Shown piece after piece: positions 7,875 through 16,121 of a stretch of 64,000 nt of DNA. How positions within the stretch are numbered: position 1 is the first letter of the stretch; every line of letters starts with the position of its first letter. The notes under the pieces are model-generated. The model was not told where the DNA came from, did no database searches, and saw only the letters and a list, made by a program, of their open reading frames with translations. Location of the stretch: assembly GCA_015152525.1 (NCBI GenBank), contig SUTU01000002.1:101239-165238 (forward strand), given 5' to 3'. A program made the translations under genes and the position numbers. Source of the stretch: Cyanobacteria bacterium SIG28 (GTDB taxonomy: Bacteria; Cyanobacteriota; Vampirovibrionia; Gastranaerophilales; Gastranaerophilaceae).

Positions 7875-8587
7875 GTGTAAATATAGATCATGTTGCAACA
7901 TTGAGAAATGCCAGAGGCGGAAACGAACCTGACGTGCTTACAGCAGCCAGAATATGTAAGGTTTGTGAAGTTGAGTCTATTACAACTCACTTAAGAGAAG
8001 ACAGACGCCATATTAAAGACGCTGATGTGGAAGCTATTAGAAAGTTACCGCGTGTACGTTTAAATTTAGAGATGGCAATGACTAAAGAAATGCAAGAAAT
8101 TGCGTTAAAATTAAGGCCACATGCTGTTTGTATTGTTCCTGAAAAAAGACAAGAGGTAACAACAGAAGGTGGTTTAGATGTTGCAGGGCAATTGGATTGG
8201 GCAATTGAGTTTACAAAGCCATTAATTGAAAAAAATATAGAAGTAAGCTTTTTTATTGACCCTGATGTGCACCAAATTGCAGCTGTATCAAAAACAGGCG
8301 CACCTTTTATAGAACTTCATACCGGTAAATACTCAGAAGCATTCGGTACTGAAGAAGAGGAAAAATGTTTTCAAGACTTAAAGGGTGCAGCTCTTTTCGC
8401 TCAGAATTTTGGATTAAAAGTAAATGCCGGGCATGGATTAAACTATCAAAACGTACACAGAATGCATGAAATACCAAATTTAGTTGAATTAAATATTGGA
8501 CATTCAATTATTTCAAGAGCAGTTTTTGTTGGTTTAGAACAGGCTATTAAAGAAATGAAATCCTTATGTGAAAATAGTAGCAAATAA
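7865..8587 (+). CDS. pdxJ: Pyridoxine 5'-phosphate synthase
   Basis: PdxJ condenses 1-deoxy-D-xylulose 5-phosphate with 3-amino-2-oxopropyl phosphate to make pyridoxine 5'-phosphate. The 240-aa protein shows the family hallmarks: VNIDHVATLRNARGG at the N-terminus, ITTHLREDRRHI, LNLEMA and NAGHGLNYQN, which include the catalytic His and Glu residues. The Shine-Dalgarno AAGGAG sits inside the end of murT, and the two genes overlap by 10 bases, so translation is probably coupled. The pathway partner pdxA lies at 45.9-46.8 kb, and dxr, which uses the same substrate DXP, at 14.9 kb. Confidence 0.97.
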   Translation: MLLGVNIDHVATLRNARGGNEPDVLTAARICKVCEVESITTHLREDRRHIKDADVEAIRKLPRVRLNLEMAMTKEMQEIALKLRPHAVCIVPEKRQEVTTEGGLDVAGQLDWAIEFTKPLIEKNIEVSFFIDPDVHQIAAVSKTGAPFIELHTGKYSEAFGTEEEEKCFQDLKGAALFAQNFGLKVNAGHGLNYQNVHRMHEIPNLVELNIGHSIISRAVFVGLEQAIKEMKSLCENSSK

Positions 8588-8602
8588 TTTTTTGTGCTGC
8601 TT

Positions 8603-8608
8603 TATAAT
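8603..8608 (+). promoter_or_regulatory. -10 box of a predicted leaderless transcript
   Basis: TATAAT ends five bases before the ATG at 8614, and no Shine-Dalgarno is present. The transcription start would fall at or next to the start codon. Confidence 0.6.
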
Positions 8609-8613
8609 ACAAT

Positions 8614-9186
8614 ATGGAACAAAATATTTCTTTTAAATCCGGATTTAAACCCGTAAATTATGCTGAATACGGTAAAATAACTAATACTATTAGCAAAAAG
8701 TTTTTTGTTGATTTTCCTTGGACCGTAAATGAAAGTGTTAAAGCATCAAATGCTAAAACTTCTATGGTTTTTGATTGCAGTGTTTTGGGTATTACTGATG
8801 GTAAAGATGTTTTAATGCTCCATCTATGTCCTTCTGTTAAAGAAAATTCAGATTATAATAAAATTAAAAACTTTATCTTAAAAAAAATTAAAATTGATAA
8901 TCCTAACTTACAAGCCGCATTATTTGGTTCTCAATATAATTGGACAGACAGTGCAAATTTGAATGATTTTTTACTAAGTTTAATGAAAAAATGGAATATA
9001 CCATGCTCTATATTTAATACCAGTAAAGAAGCTTTTAATGTTGCTTATAAAAGTAATATCGATGAATGGTATATCACATCAAAAAATATCTCAAAAGCGC
9101 TAGAGGCTGAAAACACAAATTCAGAAGATGTATTTAAGAGTGAATTTTATAAAGTAGAGCTTTCAGAACTTGATGAATTTGCATAG
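8614..9186 (+). CDS. Hypothetical protein, 190 aa, probably leaderless mRNA
   Basis: I do not recognise this protein. It is soluble, with alternating strands and helices (VLMLHLCPSV, then QAALFGSQYNW, then a helix ending KKWNIPCSIF). The layout faintly recalls CheD-type deamidase folds, but no catalytic Cys-His pair can be pointed to, so I make no call. The gene begins 26 bases after pdxJ yet has its own -10 box immediately before the ATG and no ribosome site, so it is probably transcribed separately as a leaderless message. The C-terminus is acidic. Confidence 0.7.
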   Translation: MEQNISFKSGFKPVNYAEYGKITNTISKKFFVDFPWTVNESVKASNAKTSMVFDCSVLGITDGKDVLMLHLCPSVKENSDYNKIKNFILKKIKIDNPNLQAALFGSQYNWTDSANLNDFLLSLMKKWNIPCSIFNTSKEAFNVAYKSNIDEWYITSKNISKALEAENTNSEDVFKSEFYKVELSELDEFA

Positions 9187-9224
9187 TCTTTGAGGTAGAA
9201 TATAAAAAAAGAGGAGTATTAATA

Positions 9225-9539
9225 ATGAAATCGAAAGAAGAAGTTATAGCTGAAATGCAATTGGTTGTTGAACAAATGCGCTTGGATGATATTGAAGAAA
9301 ATCCGGACTGTGAATTTGAATATTTCACCTGTAATGCTTGTGGTGATACAAAATCGTTAGCCGGTTCTGTTCAATACGGACCATATAGATTATGTAATGA
9401 TTGTGTTTTGCTTGCAGAAGCCGGTTTTGAATTAGGACAAATTAAATCAATTGATGAATTAATAACAGCTCTGGAAGATAAAAGACTTGAAGCCGATTGT
9501 GAATTTATTAAAAATGAAGAAAAAAGATTACAAAACTGA
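9225..9539 (+). CDS. Small zinc-ribbon protein, 104 aa
   Basis: The protein has a helical N-terminus and a four-cysteine knuckle pair: FTCNACGDTKS and, about 19 residues later, RLCNDCVLLAE. Two CxxC motifs at this distance imply a bound zinc, as in treble-clef or ribbon folds. The C-terminus is a charged helix. GAGGAG precedes the ATG by ten bases. It follows the unknown gene by 38 bases and ends at a strong terminator, so it may share transcription with it. A role in nucleic-acid or protein binding is possible but not shown. Confidence 0.78.
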   Translation: MKSKEEVIAEMQLVVEQMRLDDIEENPDCEFEYFTCNACGDTKSLAGSVQYGPYRLCNDCVLLAEAGFELGQIKSIDELITALEDKRLEADCEFIKNEEKRLQN

Positions 9540-9540
9540 T

Positions 9541-9578
9541 AAAAATAAGGTGTTCTTTTTAGAACACCTTATTTTTTT
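9541..9578 (+). terminator. Rho-independent terminator, bidirectional
   Basis: A 16-bp near-perfect stem (9541-9556 with 9561-9576) with core AAGGTGTTCT, a 4-nt loop and a T-run. It separates the zinc-ribbon gene from the convergent valS and can serve both strands. Confidence 0.92.
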
Positions 9579-9597
9579 TATTTACTTTTCTCAACGT

Positions 9598-12261
9598 TTA
9601 TTTTAATGACTCAATCAATTCTTTAATAACATTTTCTTGTACAGTTATTTCATCGATTCTTGCATTTGTCTGTTCTACCAATTCTTTAGGCGCATTAGCA
9701 ACGAATTTTTCATTTTTCATTCTGCCTAAAAGTGAATTCTTTTCGTTAGTCAATTTTTCAAGTTTCTTTTCTTGACGTTTAACTTCTGCATCCAAATCAA
9801 TTAAATCCGCTAAAGGAACAATAAGTTTAGAAGTAGACACAACAGCTGTTGCTGATTTTGGCGGAACCGGTGCATTCATTTCTGTATAACTAATATTATT
9901 TACTTTAGCCAATCTTCTAATATAAGATTCAATGGCTTTGAAAATTTCTTTTTCTCTGCCTTCCGCTCTTATTTCAACATCAACTGTTGCTGAAGTTGAA
10001 ATGTTAAAGCTTTGTCTAACATTACGAAGCGAAGTAATAGTTTGGAACACTAAATTCATCTCTTCAGCTTCACTCGGATAAGATAATTCAGCTTCATAAA
10101 CAGGGAATTTAGCGACAATCAATGCACTTGGTGTATCTTCACCTAGCCCAAATGATTTTACACCCTGCCAAACAGCTTCTGTAATATGTGGCATAATCGG
10201 ATGTAACATTCTTAATGACATATCAAGAACATATTTAAGAACTCTTTGAGTGTTCAATTTTAATTCAGGATCTTGAAGCTGAATTTTTGCAATCTCAACA
10301 TACCAGTCGCAATATTCACTACGGAAGAAATCATATAATGCGTGAGCATTTTCACCGATTCTGAATGTTGACATATTTTCATTTACCAATTTAGCTGTTT
10401 CATTTAATTGATGCAAAATCCATTTATCAACAAGTGTTAATTTGTCTTTATCAATCGGTTTATTATCAACCCCCTCAAGATTCATTAATACAAATCTTGA
10501 AGCATTCCATAATTTATTTGCAAAGTTTCTGCCATATTCAAATCTTTCATCTGATATTTTTATATCTTGACCACCATAGGTACAAAGCGAAGTCATAGTA
10601 AATCTTAAAGCATCACAGCCGTATTTTTCAATTATTTGAACCGGATCAATTGTATTGCCTTTAGATTTAGACATTTTTTGACCTTTTTCATCTCTGATTA
10701 AACCGTGAATATAAACAGTTGAAAAAGGAGCTTTACCTGTAAATTCCAAGCCCATTGTAATCATTCTTGCAACCCAGAAAAATATAATATCAAATCCTGT
10801 TACAAGAGTAGTTGTAGGATAGAATTTTTTGAAATCTTCTGTTTCAGCATTAGGAAATCCCATAGTAGAGAACGGCCATAAACCTGATGAGAACCAAGTA
10901 TCAAGACAGTCTGTGTCTTGTATATAATTTTCCGGATCCGGATTTTCTTTAGCTACAACCATTTCACCGGTAGTTTTATGATAATATGCAGGAATTTGAT
11001 GTCCCCACCATAATTGACGAGATATACACCAATCTCTTATGTTTTCCATCCAACCTAAATAATTCTTTTCCCATCTTTCTGGTATAAATTTTATTCTGCC
11101 ATCTTTAACTGCTGCAATTGCTTCTTTAGCAAGCGGTTCCATTTTTACGAACCATTGTTCAGAAAGAAGCGGTTCAATAGTTGTATTACAACGTTGACAC
11201 TTACCAACATTGTGTTCATGGTCTTTTACTCTCAATAAGAAGTTATTGTAACTTAGCATACCAACAACTTTTTCACGAGCTTCATATCTATCAAGTCCAT
11301 GGAAATCTTGAGGAACTTCACCGCAAGCTTTCATCTTGCCTTCTTCGTCAATTACCCAAATTGGATTGAAATTGTGGCGTTTACCAACTTCATAGTCGTT
11401 AGGATCGTGTGCAGGTGTAATTTTAACAGCACCTGTACCAAATGATTTATCAACATATTCGTCTGCAATAATAGGTATTTGACGTCCGCTTAAAGGAATC
11501 ATAACCTTTTTGCCAATTAATTCTGAGTATTTTTTATCGCTTGGATGAACAGCAATAGCAACATCACCAAACATCGTTTCAGGACGAGTTGTTGCAACGA
11601 TAATTGCACCGGATTCGCCTACAAGCGGATAAGAAATTTCCCACATATGTCCTTGTTCTGTTTCATATTCGGTTTCAATATCCGAAATTGCTGACATACA
11701 GCGAGGGCACCAGTTAACAATATAAGCACCTTTGTAGATTAAACCTTTATTATAAAGAGTTACGAAAACTTCTTTAACGGCTTCAGAACAGCCTTCGTCA
11801 AACGTAAATCTTTCTCTTGAACGGTCAAATGATGCACCTAATCTTTTAAACTGATTAAGAATTGCTGATTTGTGTTCGTTTGCCCATTCCCAAGTTCTTT
11901 CAAGAAATTTTTCTCTACCTAAATCATGGCGAGACAAACCTTCTTTTCTCAATTCTTTTTCAACTACAGCTTGAGTTGCAATACCGGCATGATCTGTACC
12001 AGGTAGCCAAAGAGCTTCATAACCGCTCATTCTGTAATAACGAGTTAATATATCTTGCAAAGTTCCGTCCAAAGCATGCCCCATATGTAAAACACCGGTT
12101 ACATTTGGTGGCGGAATAACTATCGTATGAGGTGGTTTATTTGATTTTGCATCTGCTTGAAAATACTTGCCATCCTCCCAAAATTTATACATTTTTTCTT
12201 CGGTAGATTTTGCATCATAAACTGTAGGTAAATCTTCAATTCTTAACATAGTTTCTGTCAT
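9598..12261 (-). CDS. valS: Valyl-tRNA synthetase
   Basis: Class Ia synthetase charging tRNA-Val. The HIGH motif appears as HMGH (about residues 59-62) in PPPNVTGVLHMGHAL, and the KMSKS motif as QKMSKSKGN. The editing domain contains TTRPETMFGD and the zinc-type pair WCPRC. The anticodon-binding domain follows, and the protein ends in the valine-specific coiled-coil arm (DLDAEVKRQEKKLEKL). At 887 aa it is the normal bacterial length. GAGAGG precedes the start at a good distance. The gene is single, between terminators, and no T-box or other leader structure is evident in its short upstream region. Confidence 0.98.
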   Translation of the reverse strand: MTETMLRIEDLPTVYDAKSTEEKMYKFWEDGKYFQADAKSNKPPHTIVIPPPNVTGVLHMGHALDGTLQDILTRYYRMSGYEALWLPGTDHAGIATQAVVEKELRKEGLSRHDLGREKFLERTWEWANEHKSAILNQFKRLGASFDRSRERFTFDEGCSEAVKEVFVTLYNKGLIYKGAYIVNWCPRCMSAISDIETEYETEQGHMWEISYPLVGESGAIIVATTRPETMFGDVAIAVHPSDKKYSELIGKKVMIPLSGRQIPIIADEYVDKSFGTGAVKITPAHDPNDYEVGKRHNFNPIWVIDEEGKMKACGEVPQDFHGLDRYEAREKVVGMLSYNNFLLRVKDHEHNVGKCQRCNTTIEPLLSEQWFVKMEPLAKEAIAAVKDGRIKFIPERWEKNYLGWMENIRDWCISRQLWWGHQIPAYYHKTTGEMVVAKENPDPENYIQDTDCLDTWFSSGLWPFSTMGFPNAETEDFKKFYPTTTLVTGFDIIFFWVARMITMGLEFTGKAPFSTVYIHGLIRDEKGQKMSKSKGNTIDPVQIIEKYGCDALRFTMTSLCTYGGQDIKISDERFEYGRNFANKLWNASRFVLMNLEGVDNKPIDKDKLTLVDKWILHQLNETAKLVNENMSTFRIGENAHALYDFFRSEYCDWYVEIAKIQLQDPELKLNTQRVLKYVLDMSLRMLHPIMPHITEAVWQGVKSFGLGEDTPSALIVAKFPVYEAELSYPSEAEEMNLVFQTITSLRNVRQSFNISTSATVDVEIRAEGREKEIFKAIESYIRRLAKVNNISYTEMNAPVPPKSATAVVSTSKLIVPLADLIDLDAEVKRQEKKLEKLTNEKNSLLGRMKNEKFVANAPKELVEQTNARIDEITVQENVIKELIESLK

Positions 12262-12360
12262 GATAGTTCCTCTCTAATAAATCTGTTAACAAAATTCTAT
12301 CACAAAAACAATTAAAATATATTTATAGTAGTTTGTACAATTAGAAAAAATATTTACCTC

Positions 12361-12389
12361 TTGTTTAAATTAAATCTATTTTATATAAT
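12361..12389 (+). promoter_or_regulatory. Sigma-70-type promoter of hppA
   Basis: TTGTTT (12361-12366), a 17-bp spacer and TATAAT (12384-12389). The leader of about 50 bases ends in AAAAGGAGAGAG before the ATG at 12443. Confidence 0.75.
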
Positions 12390-12442
12390 TAAATAGTGTT
12401 TAGTGTTTTAAAAGGAATTACACTTAAAAGGAGAGAGAATTT

Positions 12443-14851
12443 ATGAAAAAAGTTATGAAGTCATTGTTTGCTTCAATGTTAACAATGCTGTGCGCTCCGG
12501 TTTTTGCCGGCGAAGCTTCTCTTGTTGTTCCAAACATTAAAGAAATCAGTCCGGACAGTTACCTTTATTTACTAATAGGGCTTGGTGTTTCTGTTTTTGG
12601 AACTCTTTTCGGTTTATGGATGTTTAGAGAAGTTAAAAAACTTGAAGTTCATGCTGCTATGGCAGATGTGGGCAACACTATTTTTGAAACTTGTAAAACT
12701 TACCTTATACAACAAGGTAAATTTTTGTTAGGCTTAGAAGTATTAATCGGTTTATGTATAGCTTTTTACTTCTGGTATTTACAAGGGATGGAAGCAAGTG
12801 CAGTATTTACGATTTTAGGTTGGTCAGTACTTGGTATACTTGGTTCTTACCTTGTTGCTTGGTTTGGCATAAGAATGAATACTCTTGCAAACTCAAGAAC
12901 TGCATTTACCGCTCTTAAAGGCAACCCGCTTAACATTATGAACATACCGTTAAAAGCCGGCATGAGTATTGGTGTATTACTTGTATCTATCGAATTAATT
13001 ATGATGCTTGTAATTCTTTTATTTGTTCCGGGCGAATTAGCAGGTGCTTGTTTTATAGGTTTTGCCATTGGAGAATCTCTTGGTGCATCAGCGCTTCGTG
13101 TTGCAGGTGGTATTTTTACAAAAATCGCTGATATCGGTTCAGATTTAATGAAAATTCAATTTGGTATTAAAGAAGACGATCCTCGTAACCCTGGCGTAAT
13201 TGCAGACTGCACTGGCGATAATGCCGGCGATTCTATCGGACCTACTGCAGACGGTTTCGAAACTTATGGTGTAACAGGTGTTGCACTTGTTAGCTTTATT
13301 CTTCTAGCGGTTGCAGGTGCAGAAAACCAAGTACAATTACTTGCTTGGATTTTTGTTATGAGATTTTTAATGATTATTACTTCAATAATTTCTTACTGGA
13401 TTAACGGAGCAATAACAAAAGTTTATAGTAAAGTAACACCAAAATTTGATTTTGAAACTCCATTAACTTCTTTAGTTTGGATAACATCAATTTTATCAAT
13501 AGCAATGACATTTGGTGTAAGCTATTATTTATTAGCTGATTTACCAAATAATCTTTGGTTAACACTTTCTGTAATCATTTCTTGCGGAACATTGGGTGCA
13601 GCTTTAATTCCAGAAGCGACTAAAGTATTTACTTCACCAAAAGCTAAACACACTGCAGAAGTTGTTACAGCTTCAAAAGAAGGCGGTTCTTCACTAACAA
13701 TTCTTTCCGGTATTGTTGCCGGTAACTTCTCCGGTTTCTGGATTGGTGCTATTGTTGTTCTTCTAATGGGATTAGCTTATTTTGCAAGCTTATATATTCC
13801 GGCTGAAACAATGATTTACCCGTCAGTATTTGCATTTGGCTTAGTTGCATTCGGTTTCTTAGGAATGGGACCGGTTACAATTGCAGTTGACTCTTATGGT
13901 CCTGTAACCGATAATGCTCAATCAGTTTATGAATTATCATTAATTGAAGAAATTCCTGATGTTGCAAGTGGTATTGAAAAATACTATGGTTTTAACCCTG
14001 ATTTTGAAAACGCTAAGAGATATTTAGAAGAAAACGATGGGGCAGGCAACACGTTCAAAGCTACTTCAAAACCTGTTTTAATCGGTACAGCTGTTGTAGG
14101 TGCTACTACTATGATTTTCTCTTTAATTCTTGTAATAAAAGAAACTCTTGGTATTCAACCGGAAATGATATTAAACTTATTAAATCCATACACACTTCTT
14201 GGCTTTATTGCCGGTGGTGCAGTTATTTACTGGTTTAGCGGTGCTTCTATGCAAGCTGTTACAACAGGCGCATATTCTGCAACTGAATTTATTAAAAACA
14301 ATATTAAACTTGGTGAATCTGACGATAAATCTGCAAACCTTTCTAACTCAAAAGAAGTTGTTAAGATTTGTACCCAATATGCTCAAAAGGGTATGTACAA
14401 TATCTTTATTGCTTTGTTTGGTTTTGCATTGGCACTTGCATGCTTATCATCACCAAATGGCGCAGATTCTGCACCTGTATCATTCTTTGTTAGCTATCTT
14501 TTAGCAATTGCTGTATTTGGTTTATTCCAAGCTGTGTTTATGGCTAATGCCGGCGGTTGCTGGGATAATGCAAAGAAAATTGTTGAAGTTGATATGGCTG
14601 AAAAAGGTACCGACTTACATGCTGCAACAGTTGTAGGTGATACAGTTGGCGACCCATTCAAAGATACTTCTTCTGTTGCAATGAACCCGATTATTAAGTT
14701 CACAACTTTATTCGGTTTATTAGCAATGGAAATAGCTATTAACCCAGCTTTCCAAGCGTACGCTAAAACTGCAGGTTGGGTATTCTTAATTCTTGCTTTA
14801 GTATTTGTAGTTCGTTCATTCTATGCAATGAGAATTCCTACTAATAATTAA
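12443..14851 (+). CDS. hppA: Membrane-bound ion-pumping pyrophosphatase, divergent clade
   Basis: An integral membrane pump that couples pyrophosphate hydrolysis to export of H+ and/or Na+. All substrate motifs are present but in a variant form: DIGSDLMKIQFGIKEDD replaces the usual DVGADLVGKVE, followed by RNPGVIADCTGDNAGDS, and near the end GGCWDNAKK and GDTVGDPFKDTSS. The position that distinguishes K+-dependent (Ala) from K+-independent (Lys) enzymes reads GNTFKA, so Lys. The 802 residues include a cleavable-looking signal sequence (MKKVMKSLFASMLTMLCAPV, cut near FAG), unusual for many family members, and some 16 membrane helices. Its own promoter and terminator make it a single unit. Ion specificity cannot be decided here. 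Confidence 0.93.
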   Translation: MKKVMKSLFASMLTMLCAPVFAGEASLVVPNIKEISPDSYLYLLIGLGVSVFGTLFGLWMFREVKKLEVHAAMADVGNTIFETCKTYLIQQGKFLLGLEVLIGLCIAFYFWYLQGMEASAVFTILGWSVLGILGSYLVAWFGIRMNTLANSRTAFTALKGNPLNIMNIPLKAGMSIGVLLVSIELIMMLVILLFVPGELAGACFIGFAIGESLGASALRVAGGIFTKIADIGSDLMKIQFGIKEDDPRNPGVIADCTGDNAGDSIGPTADGFETYGVTGVALVSFILLAVAGAENQVQLLAWIFVMRFLMIITSIISYWINGAITKVYSKVTPKFDFETPLTSLVWITSILSIAMTFGVSYYLLADLPNNLWLTLSVIISCGTLGAALIPEATKVFTSPKAKHTAEVVTASKEGGSSLTILSGIVAGNFSGFWIGAIVVLLMGLAYFASLYIPAETMIYPSVFAFGLVAFGFLGMGPVTIAVDSYGPVTDNAQSVYELSLIEEIPDVASGIEKYYGFNPDFENAKRYLEENDGAGNTFKATSKPVLIGTAVVGATTMIFSLILVIKETLGIQPEMILNLLNPYTLLGFIAGGAVIYWFSGASMQAVTTGAYSATEFIKNNIKLGESDDKSANLSNSKEVVKICTQYAQKGMYNIFIALFGFALALACLSSPNGADSAPVSFFVSYLLAIAVFGLFQAVFMANAGGCWDNAKKIVEVDMAEKGTDLHAATVVGDTVGDPFKDTSSVAMNPIIKFTTLFGLLAMEIAINPAFQAYAKTAGWVFLILALVFVVRSFYAMRIPTNN

Positions 14852-14870
14852 GGAAGAATTTTAAAAGATG

Positions 14871-14910
14871 AAAGTCGGAATTAATTAAAATTAATTCCGA
14901 CTTTTTATTT
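14871..14910 (+). terminator. Rho-independent terminator of hppA
   Basis: A 15-bp perfect stem (14871-14885 with 14890-14904), loop TAAA, then a T-rich tail. Confidence 0.93.
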
Positions 14911-14931
14911 AACTTATAAATTAGTTTGTAA

Positions 14932-14937
14932 TATAAT
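14932..14937 (+). promoter_or_regulatory. -10 box of leaderless dxr
   Basis: TATAAT is separated from the dxr ATG by six bases (ATTTTT). No Shine-Dalgarno is present. Confidence 0.65.
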
Positions 14938-14943
14938 ATTTTT

Positions 14944-16050
14944 ATGAAAAAAAGAATCAGTATTTTAGGCTCAACAGGGTCAATAGGACGTCAAGCTTTA
15001 GAAGTTATTGAGAGATTACAGGATAAATTTGAGATTATATCACTTGCGGGTGGTAGTAATATCGATTTATTAAATGAACAGATTTTAAAATTTAAGCCGA
15101 AATACGCATACTCTACAAAACCTCAGGAAATTATTGGTGCAAAATATCTCCCTCTGGAAGAAATTTGTTCTGATAAATCTAATGATATTATATTAGTAGC
15201 AGTATCGGGTAAAATAGGATTAAAACCAACATTAATAGCTATTAATAACGGTATAGATATTGCATTAGCAAACAAAGAAACATTGGTAATGGCAGGCGAT
15301 ATAGTTATGAATTTGGCGAAATCCAAAGGAGTTAATATTATCCCTGTTGATAGTGAGCATTGCGCAATTCATCAATGCATAAAAGACATATCACAAGTTG
15401 AAAAGCTTATAATAACAGCTTCCGGCGGTCCTTTTTTACATAAATCAATAGATGAGATGAAAAACGCAACCGTTGAACAAGCTTTAGCACATCCTCGCTG
15501 GGATATGGGACGTAAAATAACCGTAGATAGCGCAACACTTATGAATAAAGGGTTAGAAGTTATCGAAGCTCATCACCTTTTTAATATAAATTATGACAAA
15601 ATTGATGTTGTAGTTCACCCACAAAGTATTATTCATTCTGCAATTGAATACGTTGATGGCAGTGTTGTTGCTCAAATAGGTTTACCTAGTATGCACATAC
15701 CTATTCAGTATGCAATATCTTATCCGGAAAGATTTGCGGGAATAAAATCTAAAAGCTTTAGCTTTTCGGAGATTGCAAGATTAGATTTTGAAGAACCTGA
15801 CTGGAATAAATTTAAAGCTTTAAAAATTGCATATAATTGCGGTCAGATTGGCGGTTCTGCACCGGTTTGTATGAATGCTGCAAACGAAGAAGGGGTATTT
15901 GCTTTTCTTGAAGGTAAAATTAAACTTTTTGATATTATAAATCTTGTAGAAAAAATGCTTGAAAAACATTCAGTTACAAAAAGCCCTACTCTTGAAGAAA
16001 TTTTTGAAATAGATAACGAAATTAGAATAAAGACTCGAGAAAATTTTTAA
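14944..16050 (+). CDS. dxr: 1-deoxy-D-xylulose 5-phosphate reductoisomerase
   Basis: Second step of the MEP isoprenoid pathway, converting DXP to MEP with NADPH. Visible motifs are GSTGSIGRQAL at the N-terminus (NADPH binding), NKETLVMAG, VDSEHCAIHQC (metal ligands Asp and Glu), TASGGPF, the active-site loop AHPRWDMGRKITVDSATLMN and ANEEGVFAFLEGKI near the C-terminus. At 368 aa it is a little shorter than the E. coli enzyme, mainly in the C-terminal domain. The ATG lies six bases after a TATAAT box and has no ribosome-binding site, so the message is probably leaderless. Confidence 0.97.
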   Translation: MKKRISILGSTGSIGRQALEVIERLQDKFEIISLAGGSNIDLLNEQILKFKPKYAYSTKPQEIIGAKYLPLEEICSDKSNDIILVAVSGKIGLKPTLIAINNGIDIALANKETLVMAGDIVMNLAKSKGVNIIPVDSEHCAIHQCIKDISQVEKLIITASGGPFLHKSIDEMKNATVEQALAHPRWDMGRKITVDSATLMNKGLEVIEAHHLFNINYDKIDVVVHPQSIIHSAIEYVDGSVVAQIGLPSMHIPIQYAISYPERFAGIKSKSFSFSEIARLDFEEPDWNKFKALKIAYNCGQIGGSAPVCMNAANEEGVFAFLEGKIKLFDIINLVEKMLEKHSVTKSPTLEEIFEIDNEIRIKTRENF

Positions 16051-16083
16051 AAGTTTTTCAAATTGTAAAAAAAATTTAAATAG

Positions 16084-16104
16084 TTAGCATGTTCGTGCTA
16101 AAAT
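16084..16104 (+). promoter_or_regulatory. Extended -10 promoter overlapped by an inverted repeat
   Basis: TGC plus TAAAAT (16099-16104) is an extended -10. TTAGCA (16084-16089) and TGCTAA (16096-16101) form an inverted repeat with a 6-bp spacer that covers it. It could be an operator for the gene at 16122. Confidence 0.5.
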
Positions 16105-16121
16105 CTTAAAGAGGATTTGCG

